Source: Bacteroidales bacterium SW299
GTDB lineage: Bacteria > Bacteroidota > Bacteroidia > Bacteroidales > Bacteroidaceae
Assembly (NCBI GenBank): GCA_019550975.1
Contig: SDWH01000007.1
Coordinates: 62,001-126,000 of the forward strand
DNA: 64,000 bases
Reading direction: 5' to 3'
Shown here: piece after piece, positions 28,894 to 38,402 of the stretch
Layout of the letters: each line of letters starts with the position of its first letter
Position numbering within the stretch: the stretch's first letter is position 1
The notes under the pieces: model-generated
Database searches by the model: none
What the model was told of the DNA's origin: nothing
Seen by the model: only the letters and a program-made list of their open reading frames with translations
Position numbers and translations under genes: made by a program

Positions 28894-29589
28894 TTATAGT
28901 TTGTTCGGTAATGCTTTTAAGAAAGTTTCGGTTACATGGAACGAGCGGTCGGCCATTTCGCCCCAGAAGTTCAGGTACTGCTCGAAGTGCTTGTCTGCTC
29001 CCGGCGTGTCGCTGATGATGCGGAAGCTGATGAACGGAACTTTATAGAGATAACATATCTGGGCGATGGCAGCCGATTCCATGTCTACAGCCAGCCCTTC
29101 GGGAAAGTTTTTCTTTATCTCGTTCAGTTCGCTGCGGTCGGTGATAAACTTGTCGCCCGTGCAGACCAGCCCTCCGTGTATCGGAGTTTCGGTATCAAGC
29201 GAGAGTGCGCACTCGTATAGCGTTTCGTTGCCCTGGAAGAAAGCGGGAAGTCCCTGTATTTGTCCGTAGGCGTTGCCTTCTCCGCACCATACATCGTGGT
29301 AGACTATTTGCCGGCTTGCCACTACATCCATGATATTCAGGCACGAGTCGATTCCTCCGGCCACTCCGGTGCTGATGATGCAGTCGGGCTGGAAGTTCCG
29401 TATCAGTTCCACGGTTCCTGCCGCGGCGTTTACTTTTCCGATTCCGCATTGCGTGAGGATTACATTGTTTCGTCTGATAGTTCCTTCGATGTACGAGAAC
29501 GGACCCTTCTTGCTTTCTGTCTTGTCCTCAAGTTGGTTGGCCAGCTGTTTCTGTTCGGAAGACATGGCCGTAATGATTCCTATTTTCAT
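28894..29589 (-). CDS. mtnN: 5'-methylthioadenosine/S-adenosylhomocysteine nucleosidase
   Basis: 231-residue cytosolic nucleosidase of the PNP/UDP family that splits adenine from SAH and MTA. The start is the ATG at 29589 ([13 protein letters not shown]), below the -7 box at 29611-29618. Motifs are [23 protein letters not shown], the substrate-binding [14 protein letters not shown], and [14 protein letters not shown] with the catalytic Asp. Its product ribosylhomocysteine feeds LuxS, encoded next. MTA salvage or SAH detoxification are the two roles of the family. Confidence 0.95.
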   Translation of the reverse strand: MKIGIITAMSSEQKQLANQLEDKTESKKGPFSYIEGTIRRNNVILTQCGIGKVNAAAGTVELIRNFQPDCIISTGVAGGIDSCLNIMDVVASRQIVYHDVWCGEGNAYGQIQGLPAFFQGNETLYECALSLDTETPIHGGLVCTGDKFITDRSELNEIKKNFPEGLAVDMESAAIAQICYLYKVPFISFRIISDTPGADKHFEQYLNFWGEMADRSFHVTETFLKALPNKL

Positions 29590-29610
29590 GTATTCAAATG
29601 ATTTTCGGGG

Positions 29611-29618
29611 CAAAGTTA
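29611..29618 (-). promoter_or_regulatory. Bacteroidota -7 box TAACTTTG
   Basis: The minus strand reads TAACTTTG, matching TAnnTTTG, 21 bp before the mtnN start. It is the probable promoter of mtnN-luxS and decides the start at 29589 over the Met at 29613. Confidence 0.6.
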
Positions 29619-29641
29619 CTATTTTTCATGGACTATTGTGT

Positions 29642-29649
29642 TATCTTTG
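29642..29649 (+). promoter_or_regulatory. Bacteroidota -7 box TATCTTTG
   Basis: TATCTTTG matches TAnnTTTG and lies 37 bp before the YfhO-family gene. It is divergent from and only 23 bp away from the mtnN box. Confidence 0.6.
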
Positions 29650-29686
29650 CCGATTGAAAATATAAACCTAATAAACAGTTGTTCTT

Positions 29687-32188
29687 ATGAAAGGATTAAA
29701 GAGAATTCTTCCGGATATTGCGGCGATTGTGCTCTTTGCGCTTATTTCGTTCGCCTACTTCTGTCCGGCAGTATTTGAAGGGCGGATCCTTGCCCAGCAT
29801 GACGCGGTGGCCGGCATCGGCTCGGGGCGTGAAATGCAGGAATATCTTGAACATACAGGGGAGCGGACACGCTGGACAAATGCGATCTTCGGAGGAATGC
29901 CGACTTACCAGATGGCGCCCAGCTATGACTCGACTGATACGCTGAATGTTGTGCAGAAGCTGTATCATCTGTACTTGCCCACTTACGTGTGGTACGTTTT
30001 TGTGATGCTGCTCGGATTCTATATACTGCTGCGTGCCTTTGACTTCAAGGTGTGGATGTCGGCACTGGGGGCTATCGTATGGGCTTTCTCGTCTTATTTC
30101 TTCATAATCATAGCAGCCGGACACATCTGGAAGTTTGTCACATTGGCCTATATACCGCCTACCATAGCCGGTATGGTGCTGGTTTACCGGGGGAAATATC
30201 TTGCAGGAGGAATCGTTACGGCATTGTTTGCGGCTTTGCAGATTGTGTCGAACCATCTGCAGATGACCTACTACTTTTTGTTCGTAATGCTTTTTATGGC
30301 CGTAGCCTACGGAGTGATTGCCTGGAAGGAGAAGCGTTTCGCCTCTTTTGTCAAAGGTACGGGCATTCTTGCTCTTGCGGGTGTGCTGGCGGTATGTGTC
30401 AATCTTTCCAATCTGTACCATACCTATCAGTACAGTAAGGAGAGTATGCGCGGCAAGAGCGAACTGGTGAAGGAACAGTCTTCCAATCAGACCGGGAGCG
30501 GACTGGAGCGGGATTACATCACTCAATGGAGCTACGGGATCGGTGAAACGTTTTCACTGCTTGTGCCCAACGTGAAGGGTGGAGCCTCTGTGCCGCTGGC
30601 TCAGAACGAAAAAGCGATGAAAAAGGCCGACCCTGCCTATATCGGTCTTTACGGCCAATTGGGACAGTACTGGGGGGAGCAGCCCGGAACGTCCGGTCCG
30701 GTTTATGCGGGAGCGTTTGTCATGTTCCTGTTTGTGCTTGGCCTGTTTGTCGTGAAGGGGCCGATGAAGTGGGCCTTGCTGGCAGGTACGGTCTTCTCGG
30801 TTCTCTTGTCTTGGGGCAAGAACTTCATGGGGCTGACCGATTTCTTCATCGACTATGTGCCGATGTATAACAAATTCCGTGCTGTATCTTCTATTTTGGT
30901 CATCGCTGAGTTTACGATACCTTTGCTTGCCATGATGGCCCTGAAGGAAGTGGTTCAGCGTCCGCAGCTGTTGAAAGAACGTCCGAACGTGTTTTACGGG
31001 AGCTTTGTCCTGACTGGCGGCATTGCCTTGCTGTTTGCTCTGGCTCCTGCTTTCTTCTTCCCCTCGTATGTGTCTTCGGCTGAGATGAGCGCGCTTCAAA
31101 GCGCAATCCCTTCTGACCAGCTGGCTCCGCTTCTGCTGAATCTGGAAGAGGTGCGTAAGTCAATCTTTACTTCTGACGCATGGAGAAGCTTCTTTATCGT
31201 TTTGATTGGCGCCGTTTGCCTGTGGTCGTATTGTGCCGGGAAACTGAAGGCGAAACCTCTTATCGGTCTGCTGGCGCTGTTGTGTCTGATAGACATGTGG
31301 AATGTGAACAAGCGTTACCTGTATGACGGGCAGTTTGTGGCAAAAGGCACAGAGATGCAGCCTTTCCTCCAGCCTTCGGAAACGGACAAGCTGATTCTGC
31401 AGGACAAGTCGCTTGACTACCGTGTGCTGAATCTGTCGACAAATACCTTCAACGAAAACAACACGTCGTATTGGCATAAAAGCATAGGCGGTTATCACGC
31501 GGCAAAACTGCGCCGTTATCAGGAAGTGATTGATGAGCATATCCAGGGAGAGATGGCTTCTTTGTACAAGGCGATTCAGGCAACGAACGGCGATCTGGCG
31601 TTGTCCGGCGATTCGTTGACACCGGTTCTGAACATGCTCAACACCCGTTACATCATTGTCCCTCTGCAGGGAGGGGTCACGGCTCCGTTGTCTAATCCTT
31701 ATGCTTTGGGGAACGCATGGTTTGTTGATGAGGTGAATTATGTGGATAATGCCAATGAGGAAATCGAAGCCCTGCATCATGTCAATCCGGGAAAGGTGGC
31801 TGTGGTAGACAAGAAGTTTGCTGCAGAGGTCAGGCAGGAAACGAATGCCGGCGACAGTCTGCGTAGCGTGAAGCTGGTCAGCTATGAACCGAATCTGTTG
31901 AAATATGAGGTCAATTCAGAAAAAGGCGGGACGCTTGTGTTCGCAGAAATCTATTATCCCGGCTGGCGTTCGTATATCGACGGCGAGCCAGCCGTTCACG
32001 GGAGAGCCGATTACATCTTGCGGGCGATGAATGTTCCGGCAGGCAAGCATTCGGTAGAGTTTGTATTCGATCCCGTATCCTTGCACGCAACCGAAACTGT
32101 TGCTTTCATAGCGCTGGGACTTCTGGCTATAGGGCTGCTTGCTGTTATTCTCCTGCAAGTGCGCAAGTGCAAACGGCAGCAGAGCTGA
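29687..32188 (+). CDS. YfhO-family polytopic membrane protein
   Basis: 833-residue inner-membrane protein of the YfhO family (GT-C-like). The first helix is followed by a large loop with QHDAVAGIGSGREMQEY and NAIFGGMPTYQM, the usual YfhO hallmark. About 12 hydrophobic segments occupy residues 10-530, and a periplasmic beta-rich domain follows (SYEPNLLKYEVNSEKGG, FAEIYYPGWRSYIDG). A last helix precedes a basic end. In Firmicutes YfhO glycosylates lipoteichoic acid; here a glycosyl transfer to a surface polymer is plausible but unproven. It converges with the glycan cluster, with 5 bp between stop codons. Confidence 0.88.
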   Translation: MKGLKRILPDIAAIVLFALISFAYFCPAVFEGRILAQHDAVAGIGSGREMQEYLEHTGERTRWTNAIFGGMPTYQMAPSYDSTDTLNVVQKLYHLYLPTYVWYVFVMLLGFYILLRAFDFKVWMSALGAIVWAFSSYFFIIIAAGHIWKFVTLAYIPPTIAGMVLVYRGKYLAGGIVTALFAALQIVSNHLQMTYYFLFVMLFMAVAYGVIAWKEKRFASFVKGTGILALAGVLAVCVNLSNLYHTYQYSKESMRGKSELVKEQSSNQTGSGLERDYITQWSYGIGETFSLLVPNVKGGASVPLAQNEKAMKKADPAYIGLYGQLGQYWGEQPGTSGPVYAGAFVMFLFVLGLFVVKGPMKWALLAGTVFSVLLSWGKNFMGLTDFFIDYVPMYNKFRAVSSILVIAEFTIPLLAMMALKEVVQRPQLLKERPNVFYGSFVLTGGIALLFALAPAFFFPSYVSSAEMSALQSAIPSDQLAPLLLNLEEVRKSIFTSDAWRSFFIVLIGAVCLWSYCAGKLKAKPLIGLLALLCLIDMWNVNKRYLYDGQFVAKGTEMQPFLQPSETDKLILQDKSLDYRVLNLSTNTFNENNTSYWHKSIGGYHAAKLRRYQEVIDEHIQGEMASLYKAIQATNGDLALSGDSLTPVLNMLNTRYIIVPLQGGVTAPLSNPYALGNAWFVDEVNYVDNANEEIEALHHVNPGKVAVVDKKFAAEVRQETNAGDSLRSVKLVSYEPNLLKYEVNSEKGGTLVFAEIYYPGWRSYIDGEPAVHGRADYILRAMNVPAGKHSVEFVFDPVSLHATETVAFIALGLLAIGLLAVILLQVRKCKRQQS

Positions 32189-32193
32189 CCGGG

Positions 32194-32943
32194 CTATTTC
32201 TTGGTGATTGCCCGGACGGCAAATCCCAGATGGCGCAATACGGTCGGGATGTATCCGTAGTATTTGCACATGATGCGGAACCGTTCCTTTAATGATGCCT
32301 TGTGGTTGCGTGTCGTCATTCCTTCGTTGAGATAGTCTATAAGAGTCAGATGTGTATTATGAAGCGTCTGGCTCTTTTTCATGATGCGGATGCACCAGTC
32401 AAAATCTGCGGAGAACCGGTATCTTAGATCGAAAGGTTCTGCCAGGTCACGCCGTGCGAAAAAGGCCTGATGGCATACCAGCATGCCGCTTTTGAAGCTT
32501 TTCCATGTGAGGTGCTCCGGAGCCGACAGGCGGCGCATGCGCACGAAGTGCCCTTCTTCGTCTACAATGGCTGTTTCGCCGTACAGCACGTCAGGCAAGG
32601 TGCTTTCTGTAATGGAATGCACCATCAGCAGCAAGGTGTCATCCTCATGCAGTTCATCCCCCGCATTCAGAAAACAGATGTAGTCGCCCGTCGCCTGTTT
32701 GATTCCCTTGTTCATCGCATCATACAGCCCTTTGTCCGGTTCGCAGACGACCTTGTGTATATGAGGCCTGTACTGTTCGATGATTTCCAGTGTCCGGTCT
32801 TTTGATCCTCCGTCAATGATGATGTACTCCAGATTCCTGTATGTCTGGGTGATGACACTTTGTATGGTATCTTCCAGCGTTGCTCCGGCATTGTATGTAA
32901 CAGTGATGATAGAGAACTTGGGATGAAGACGGGTGTTATGCAT
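32194..32943 (-). CDS. Family 2 glycosyltransferase (WcaA/colanic-type)
   Basis: 249-residue GT-A-fold enzyme. The nucleotide-binding start is SIITVTYNAGATLEDTIQSV, followed by YIIIDGGSKDRTLEII and CEPDKGLYDAMNKGI. The DxD-like region is YICFLNAGDELHEDD and the C-terminal part contains SADFDWCIRIMKK. It would add one sugar to a lipid-linked glycan. Its start overlaps the GT4 gene stop by 8 bp, and it is the last gene of the minus-strand glycan cluster. Donor and acceptor are unknown. Confidence 0.9.
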   Translation of the reverse strand: MHNTRLHPKFSIITVTYNAGATLEDTIQSVITQTYRNLEYIIIDGGSKDRTLEIIEQYRPHIHKVVCEPDKGLYDAMNKGIKQATGDYICFLNAGDELHEDDTLLLMVHSITESTLPDVLYGETAIVDEEGHFVRMRRLSAPEHLTWKSFKSGMLVCHQAFFARRDLAEPFDLRYRFSADFDWCIRIMKKSQTLHNTHLTLIDYLNEGMTTRNHKASLKERFRIMCKYYGYIPTVLRHLGFAVRAITKK

Positions 32944-34201
32944 TGTTCGCTGTAATGTGGTTATATATTTTTATGTATTGGTTGGCAATGGTTGCTTCCG
33001 AATAGGTTGTGGCCGCTTTTCGCCGTGCCTCCGAGCTGAGCGTTTCGTAATTGCCTTCAGTGAGTGCCCAGCTGATGCCATTGGCCAGATCCTTTGCCGA
33101 TTTATACTGGGCAACATATCCGTTGTGCAGGTGGTCGATCATCTGCGGTATTCCGCCGACGTTAAAGCCGATGCAGGGTACTCCGCAGGCCATTGCTTCT
33201 ACGATGGTGTTGGGCAGGTTGTCTTGAAGCGACGGAGTTACATACAGATCTGCTGCATTGTAGATGTTCGCCAGCTCCTTTTCATTGCTGACATAGTTCA
33301 TGTTGTAGATAGGGAAAGGGAATAAGGATGTGTATTGTTCGGCATGGCTTCCCAGCACGATAACGGCCAGCCGGCCGCTTAGTTCCTGTTCGTCCCTTGC
33401 CAATATTCTGCATGCTTCAATCAGGTAGTCTATTCCTTTTCGCTTGTCGGAGATTTTCATGGATCCGAATAGCAGGAGCGTTTTGTCGGCGGGAAGACGC
33501 AGCTTTTCCCGTATGGCTCTTTTGTGCGGCAGCGGGCGGAAGATGTTTGTATTTATGGCATTGGGAATATTGGTGACTGTCTGTTTCTGAAGGAGTGTGG
33601 CCTGTTTGGCAAGCGATTCCAGCCAGCGGCTGCATGCAACGAAAGTGATGGAAGCCTGTTCAAACAATTGCTGCTTTTTTTTGAAAATAGCGTGTGACAG
33701 GTCGTGCTTGTGCGGCTTCAGCAATAAGGGGCAGTTTCCGCAATGGGTTTTATATTTGTCGCATTCAGACGAATAGTGGCATATTCCGGTAAACGGCCAC
33801 ATGTCATGCAGTGTCCATACGATGGGCTTTCCCGACTTTGTGATTCTTTTGATGTCTTCCAATGAAAGCATGCCTTGGTTTATCCAATGGAGATGGATGA
33901 CATCGGCTTGGCGAAACTCGGGCAGGGAAGTGATGTCTGTACCGGTGTTGGCGATGTCGACGGCAAACAGGTTTTTCCGATGAAACCCGTTTGAAGCCCA
34001 AATGACGATGCGTTCCCACAGGAATTGCCAGATGCGTCTCCATGATTTCTTCAGTGCTACCACGGTAACCTGGTTTGTCTGTTTGTCGCGGACCAGCATT
34101 TTGGCCTTGATGCCATTGTTCTTTAAAGCCTCCATAAGGCGGCTTGCTGCAATGGCTGCTCCCCCGATTCGCTCTGAAGTATTGATAATAAGTACTCTCA
34201 T
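32936..34201 (-). CDS. Family 4 glycosyltransferase
   Basis: 421-residue GT-B-fold enzyme. I start it at 34201 (MRVLIINTSERIGGAAIA), since a promoter box at 34225-34232 lies above it; the frame's earlier Met would be inside the promoter. The N-lobe has the glycine-rich GGAAIAASRLMEAL, a HLHWINQGMLSL segment and VWTLHDMWPFTGICHY with a Cys-rich loop typical of some Bacteroidota GT4 enzymes. The C-lobe donor site is FGSMKISDKRKGIDYLIEA and PSLQDNLPNTIVEAMACGVP with the acidic pair of EX7E type. It is overlapped by the downstream GT2 gene. Confidence 0.92.
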   Translation of the reverse strand: MRVLIINTSERIGGAAIAASRLMEALKNNGIKAKMLVRDKQTNQVTVVALKKSWRRIWQFLWERIVIWASNGFHRKNLFAVDIANTGTDITSLPEFRQADVIHLHWINQGMLSLEDIKRITKSGKPIVWTLHDMWPFTGICHYSSECDKYKTHCGNCPLLLKPHKHDLSHAIFKKKQQLFEQASITFVACSRWLESLAKQATLLQKQTVTNIPNAINTNIFRPLPHKRAIREKLRLPADKTLLLFGSMKISDKRKGIDYLIEACRILARDEQELSGRLAVIVLGSHAEQYTSLFPFPIYNMNYVSNEKELANIYNAADLYVTPSLQDNLPNTIVEAMACGVPCIGFNVGGIPQMIDHLHNGYVAQYKSAKDLANGISWALTEGNYETLSSEARRKAATTYSEATIANQYIKIYNHITANNA

Positions 34202-34224
34202 AGGTTGTGTTTTCTTTCTGCTTG

Positions 34225-34232
34225 CAAAGTTA
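34225..34232 (-). promoter_or_regulatory. Bacteroidota -7 box TAACTTTG
   Basis: The minus strand reads TAACTTTG, matching TAnnTTTG, 23 bp before the GT4 start at 34201. It suggests that the last two glycosyltransferase genes have their own promoter inside the cluster. Confidence 0.55.
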
Positions 34233-34270
34233 GAATTTTTTTGAGGATTATTTTTAGCTCCAAGGTGCAT

Positions 34271-35197
34271 TTATGCTCCGAAATCCCCTTTTAGTGTGCG
34301 CTTGATGCGTCTGATGGCTTTGGCAAGGAAAGAGTTGGTCCGTGCATAGTAGCTGACATACGCTTGCCGGGCCTGCATGTTTTCTTCAATGGGCCGGATG
34401 GCTTTTACGGGCAATTCGTGCATATATAAGTTTGATGCGTAAAGGCCTCCTCCTCCGCAATTGGTTCCGCTGCCGTCAAATCCGTTGTTCTGCACCAATG
34501 ACTTTCCGACATTCAGCGACAATATGTCGTCCAGGAAAAGGGATGCATTCCAGCGGATAGCCCATGAATTGTTTTTTCCTTCGGTTTGCCTGCGCAGCAT
34601 GCGGGTATATCCGTATTTCCCGTTGAAATCGAAAGTATAGGTCAGTTTCCTTCTTTCCAGTTCAGCGAGCAGTGCTTTTCCGTCAGGGTTGAAGTGCTTC
34701 CATGCGCGTTTCCATGTTGCCCACCCCCAGCTGCCTGTCCACTTGATGAGGAACGTGTCTGGCAGGCCGGCAGCCTGCGTAAAGTCGCAAGCCTGTATGT
34801 GTCCGACTTTAGGCTCATTCTGATAAACCGTCAGAGCATCGTTCATGAATTTGAGAAAAAACGGAGCGACAATCAGATCGTCTTCCAGAACAATGACTTT
34901 CTCATATGTTTCTATTATTTCGCTTACTCCTGCAATGATGCTTTTGGCAAGGCCCCAGTTCTCATTTCTTTCCGTGATGTGAATTTCTTTGAAGCCTTTT
35001 ATCCGGCGGATATATTTGCGCACTTCGTCAACGGCACTACGGCTGCTTTCATCTTTTGCTTCATCGGAAAAGATGAACAGTTCACTCTGGCCTGCAAGGC
35101 TGTTTGCCAGCAGTGATTCGACTATATTGCGTGTGTGTGCCGGGCGGTTATATACGAAGAGTAATATCGGAGCGTAATTCTTGTCCATGGATTTCAT
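34271..35197 (-). CDS. GT2-like (GNT-I-type) glycosyltransferase
   Basis: 308-residue enzyme starting at 35197 (MKSMDKNYAPILLFVYNRP), where its ATG overlaps the previous stop as ATGA. The N-terminus matches nucleotide-sugar binding in GNT-I/POMGnT-like transferases: PILLFVYNRPAHTRNIVESL, then LFIFSDEAKDE. The DxD-like motif is VIVLEDDLIVAPFFLKFMN, followed by VGHIQACDF and GSWGWATWKRAWKHF, the last being typical of this group. It would add a sugar to the cluster's glycan. Substrates are unknown. Confidence 0.87.
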   Translation of the reverse strand: MKSMDKNYAPILLFVYNRPAHTRNIVESLLANSLAGQSELFIFSDEAKDESSRSAVDEVRKYIRRIKGFKEIHITERNENWGLAKSIIAGVSEIIETYEKVIVLEDDLIVAPFFLKFMNDALTVYQNEPKVGHIQACDFTQAAGLPDTFLIKWTGSWGWATWKRAWKHFNPDGKALLAELERRKLTYTFDFNGKYGYTRMLRRQTEGKNNSWAIRWNASLFLDDILSLNVGKSLVQNNGFDGSGTNCGGGGLYASNLYMHELPVKAIRPIEENMQARQAYVSYYARTNSFLAKAIRRIKRTLKGDFGA

Positions 35198-36309
35198 TTG
35201 ATTTTGAAGAAACATAAACGGTCTGACAGTCTGTCGAACCATCCATACTTGCATGTCTTTCTGTTGTTTCTTTTTTCTGTCAGGCAATTGGAAAGAGATT
35301 GCAGCGGCGCTTCAAAGAAGTATCTGTCTACGACAGCACGCTGCTTGTCCAGCAGTTTTCTATATAACTCCGGGTTCCTTTCAATCTTGTCGATGAGGCT
35401 GACCGCCTCATCCATTGATTTTACGTTGCATTCGTTAATGATCAGTTCTTTGTGGATCACTTCATTGCGGTTCATTATGGCGAGTGAGCCCAACGATATG
35501 GCTTCAGCGACAGAATTTCCCCTGATGCTTCGCCCTCCCATCTTCACAAAATACTTCGAGTCGTAAATGCATGTCAGGTTTTCGGCTATTCTTTGTCTGT
35601 GGAGTATTATCTGAAAGCCTTTGTCCTGCAATGGCTTGAAATGGGCGGGCACTTGGGTTACAGGCCGTTCTTTTGTCGAATTTATTTCCATGAATATTCC
35701 CTTTTTCTGCGATGGACGGTTCAATGCCCCTTTCATGATACGCTCCAGGGTGTTTCCGGCTACAAACGTATAGGGAAAATCCACAACTCCGCAATGTGCG
35801 GCGACAATGCCTCTTGCCATCTGGTTGAGCGTGATGTCATATCCGAAGCGTGCTTTTCCCGTAGCCATGTTCGCTTCTCCGATCATGTATCCGAAGAGTG
35901 TGTTCGGGTAACTCAAGACAAGATGAGTGGGAAGGCTTACGTTGATGGAAATGACAATGTCGTATTTTCCCCAGTCGATGTCATAGCAGCTGACGGCAAA
36001 TTCCCCGTTTGCGTGAGAGCTTCCCGGCTGTTTGAACTCTTGTCCCGGAATCTTGTCCAATGTCTGGGTTTTCAGAAGATGCAGGTAAGGGGCGATGTGC
36101 GGGATGACCTTCCTGTAGATCTGTGTTTCCCGTTCCGGCTCTTCCTTTACGATATAGAAATCGGCTCCCAGCTCTGCCATTAGTCCGATTGGGCCTACTC
36201 TTCCTTGTGACGAGAATAAAATGCGTGCCGGATCATGTTCTTCATGAGAACATACGTATAAGTCCTGATAGACTTCCTGCTTTACGAGGGCTATTTTCAG
36301 TTTGTTCAT
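35194..36309 (-). CDS. Putative glycosyltransferase of GT-B type
   Basis: 371-residue protein. The C-terminal half resembles a GT-B donor-binding lobe (YFVKMGGRSIRGNSVAEAISLGSLAIMNRNEVIHKELI), with the small-residue then Glu pattern usual for nucleotide sugars. The N-terminal half is less familiar: YDIVISINVSLPTHLVLSYP and FGYMIGEANMATGKARFGYD. I cannot assign a CAZy family. It overlaps both neighbours by 4 bp, so it belongs to the glycan operon. The context argues for a transferase acting on the same oligosaccharide. Confidence 0.7.
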   Translation of the reverse strand: MNKLKIALVKQEVYQDLYVCSHEEHDPARILFSSQGRVGPIGLMAELGADFYIVKEEPERETQIYRKVIPHIAPYLHLLKTQTLDKIPGQEFKQPGSSHANGEFAVSCYDIDWGKYDIVISINVSLPTHLVLSYPNTLFGYMIGEANMATGKARFGYDITLNQMARGIVAAHCGVVDFPYTFVAGNTLERIMKGALNRPSQKKGIFMEINSTKERPVTQVPAHFKPLQDKGFQIILHRQRIAENLTCIYDSKYFVKMGGRSIRGNSVAEAISLGSLAIMNRNEVIHKELIINECNVKSMDEAVSLIDKIERNPELYRKLLDKQRAVVDRYFFEAPLQSLSNCLTEKRNNRKTCKYGWFDRLSDRLCFFKIK

Positions 36310-37412
36310 AGTTGTTCCTTATTGGAGAAGTCAGTAATTGCTCTTTTTAAAGCCTCAAGATACCCTTTCCCGTATTTGAGGTCAGGTTCCATGTAATTCC
36401 CTTCCGCCCATTCATTCCACGATTTCAGGAATACGATCCGATGTTCTTCCGGTTTGTCCTTTACATGCGCGAAAGCTGTCCGGACATGTTTTTCGAATTT
36501 CTCCGGCGTTGAGTTGATAAGGATGTGCGCTTTTCTTCCAGAGCGTGGCGAGTGGTCCCAGTTGGGTATAATCGTAGGATAGCAGTCCTCTCTGAGGTCT
36601 TCTTTGCCGGAGAAGTATTTTGCGGCACGGCTGTACTCTACAGCTTGTCCCCGTTTGAAGAACAGCTTCATGATTTTCAGCCGCACCCTTTCCGCCAGCG
36701 AATAGTCGCGTTTGAAGAAGTGAAAGAGCCGGACCAGGTTGACTGCATCGAACCCCATCTCTTTCATCGGCTCAATGTCTTCTATATTTGCCGTATGCCC
36801 GATGAAATGAATCCCCTTCAGTCCGTTTTCAGCGGCCAGCTTTTGCCATAGAGCAATAAAATGAGGAGCGTCGGGCAATTCGAAAGCCGAATAGACCAGA
36901 AAGACCGGCTTTCCTTCCACGCGGATATAGCGGTGGTCTTTAAATGCAGGCAATACCGAATGAAAATGCCGGATGTAGTCTTCATCTCCCGGATACAGTT
37001 GCTCCATCAGCATTCTGTGTGTTCCGTCCTTGCTGAACTGCTTGTCTTCCCAGCTGTGGTTCGCCCATCCCAGACAGAACGGGAAATCTGGCTTTCCGCT
37101 TTTCAGCACTTCTTCAAACGGACGCTTCAGCAGTTCCCTTCCGTTGCCGAACCAATAGTGCCAGTAGCAGAATCCCTCGATGCCATAGGCTTTGGCCATC
37201 TCAGCCTGTTCGATTCGGGTTTCCGGAACTCTCAGGTCATAATATCCCAGGTCGGCAGGAACTTTAGGCTGATAGTGTCCCTTGAACAGAGGCTTGGCCT
37301 TTCCTACATTGGTCCATTCCGTGAATCCCTTTCCCCACCACCGGTCGTTTTCGGGTGTGGGATGAAACTGAGGCAGATAAAAAGCGATGACACGTATTTT
37401 GTTTGTATCCAT
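36306..37412 (-). CDS. WbsX-type GH99-like domain protein
   Basis: 368-residue protein of the WbsX family, found in O-antigen and capsule clusters. It starts with RVIAFYLPQFHPTPENDRWW, then GKGFTEWTNVGKAKP, GYYDLRVPETRIEQAEMA and YGIEGFCYWHYWFGNGR. Catalytic-like acidic residues in FLKSWNEWAEGNYMEPD occur near the end. The fold is a GH99-like TIM barrel, and such proteins may transfer or trim mannose-like residues. It has no signal peptide, so it is probably cytoplasmic. It sits within overlapping glycosyltransferase genes. Confidence 0.9.
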   Translation of the reverse strand: MDTNKIRVIAFYLPQFHPTPENDRWWGKGFTEWTNVGKAKPLFKGHYQPKVPADLGYYDLRVPETRIEQAEMAKAYGIEGFCYWHYWFGNGRELLKRPFEEVLKSGKPDFPFCLGWANHSWEDKQFSKDGTHRMLMEQLYPGDEDYIRHFHSVLPAFKDHRYIRVEGKPVFLVYSAFELPDAPHFIALWQKLAAENGLKGIHFIGHTANIEDIEPMKEMGFDAVNLVRLFHFFKRDYSLAERVRLKIMKLFFKRGQAVEYSRAAKYFSGKEDLREDCYPTIIPNWDHSPRSGRKAHILINSTPEKFEKHVRTAFAHVKDKPEEHRIVFLKSWNEWAEGNYMEPDLKYGKGYLEALKRAITDFSNKEQL

Positions 37413-37417
37413 ATCAT

Positions 37418-38398
37418 TTACCGTTTAGTGCGAAGTTTTTCATTTGTTTTCTTGAGGAAACGTTTCAGGCTGTATTTGCGCAGTCTGCGGATTGCAAAGA
37501 TAGGCAACATTTGCATAAAGTGCGAAACGCATCCGGATTCATTCAGATATTCAAACCATATCCGCTGCTTCATTACTCCCCAGCTGTTCCAAGGTTTCTT
37601 TTCACCTACATAATGGAGCTGGACCGGATGCTCCAATGCATGGGTGAACACTTTCCTTGCCTGTTCCTTATCTTTAGGAAAGCCGTCGTTGTCCTTATAG
37701 AATGCAGCTCCTTGTGCATACATTTTATAGTAGCTGTTGCATACGACATATTCAAGCGGCAGGTAGCGTATATCCGGCCAGCAGCACAATATGATCGTGT
37801 CCTGTTCCGGCAGGCAGAGGCGCGGATAGTTTTTCCTGTAGAAATCCGTCAGCCGTCTTTGCATGTCATTTTCCCGGATTGCCTTCAGGTTCATCAGCAA
37901 ATAGCCGGCGGCTATTTCTTTCTTCAGCACTTCTGTTTCCGCGGCATTGAACTTGCCCTGATAGTTTTTCATCCGGTTGCTTTCCAGAACCTGTCCGACT
38001 CCTGCGAAGTAGAAGTTTTCGTCCGGAAACATGAAAAAGGAGGGAGAGATGTCATCCATGAACACCACATCAACATCCGAGCAAATAATACGGTCGTATT
38101 GGGGAAAGATCTCTGCGGCAATCAGCTTATAGTAGATTTCTTTGGAAAAATGCCCTTTTGCCTGTCGGATTTCCTCGCTGTCAAAGGCAGATGTGTCGAT
38201 GAACTCAACCGAGGCATGGGGAAACCTGCCGACAACCTTTTCAATATTCCTCATGGATGACTCTGTTACGTCTGTGTGCAGCACATAAAGTCTGTAGCTG
38301 TATGCGCGGGAGGCGTGTTTCAAGAGAGAATGAAAGGCAACCTCCGCGGGCACGGCGTAATAGTTGTTGAATGTAAAGAATATAGGTATGATGTCCAT
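37418..38398 (-). CDS. Family 8 glycosyltransferase (LgtC-like)
   Basis: 326-residue retaining GT-A enzyme. It has IPIFFTFNNYYAVPAEVAFHS at the N-terminus, the metal-binding DxD in IICSDVDVVFMDDI, and the C-terminal QLHYVGEKKPW pattern (HxxGxxKPW), all hallmarks of family 8 galactosyl/glucosyltransferases. It should transfer glucose or galactose from UDP-sugar. It lies 5 bp upstream of the WbsX-type gene and 4 bp downstream of the GT2 gene. Confidence 0.92.
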   Translation of the reverse strand: MDIIPIFFTFNNYYAVPAEVAFHSLLKHASRAYSYRLYVLHTDVTESSMRNIEKVVGRFPHASVEFIDTSAFDSEEIRQAKGHFSKEIYYKLIAAEIFPQYDRIICSDVDVVFMDDISPSFFMFPDENFYFAGVGQVLESNRMKNYQGKFNAAETEVLKKEIAAGYLLMNLKAIRENDMQRRLTDFYRKNYPRLCLPEQDTIILCCWPDIRYLPLEYVVCNSYYKMYAQGAAFYKDNDGFPKDKEQARKVFTHALEHPVQLHYVGEKKPWNSWGVMKQRIWFEYLNESGCVSHFMQMLPIFAIRRLRKYSLKRFLKKTNEKLRTKR

Positions 38399-38402
38399 GC
38401 TG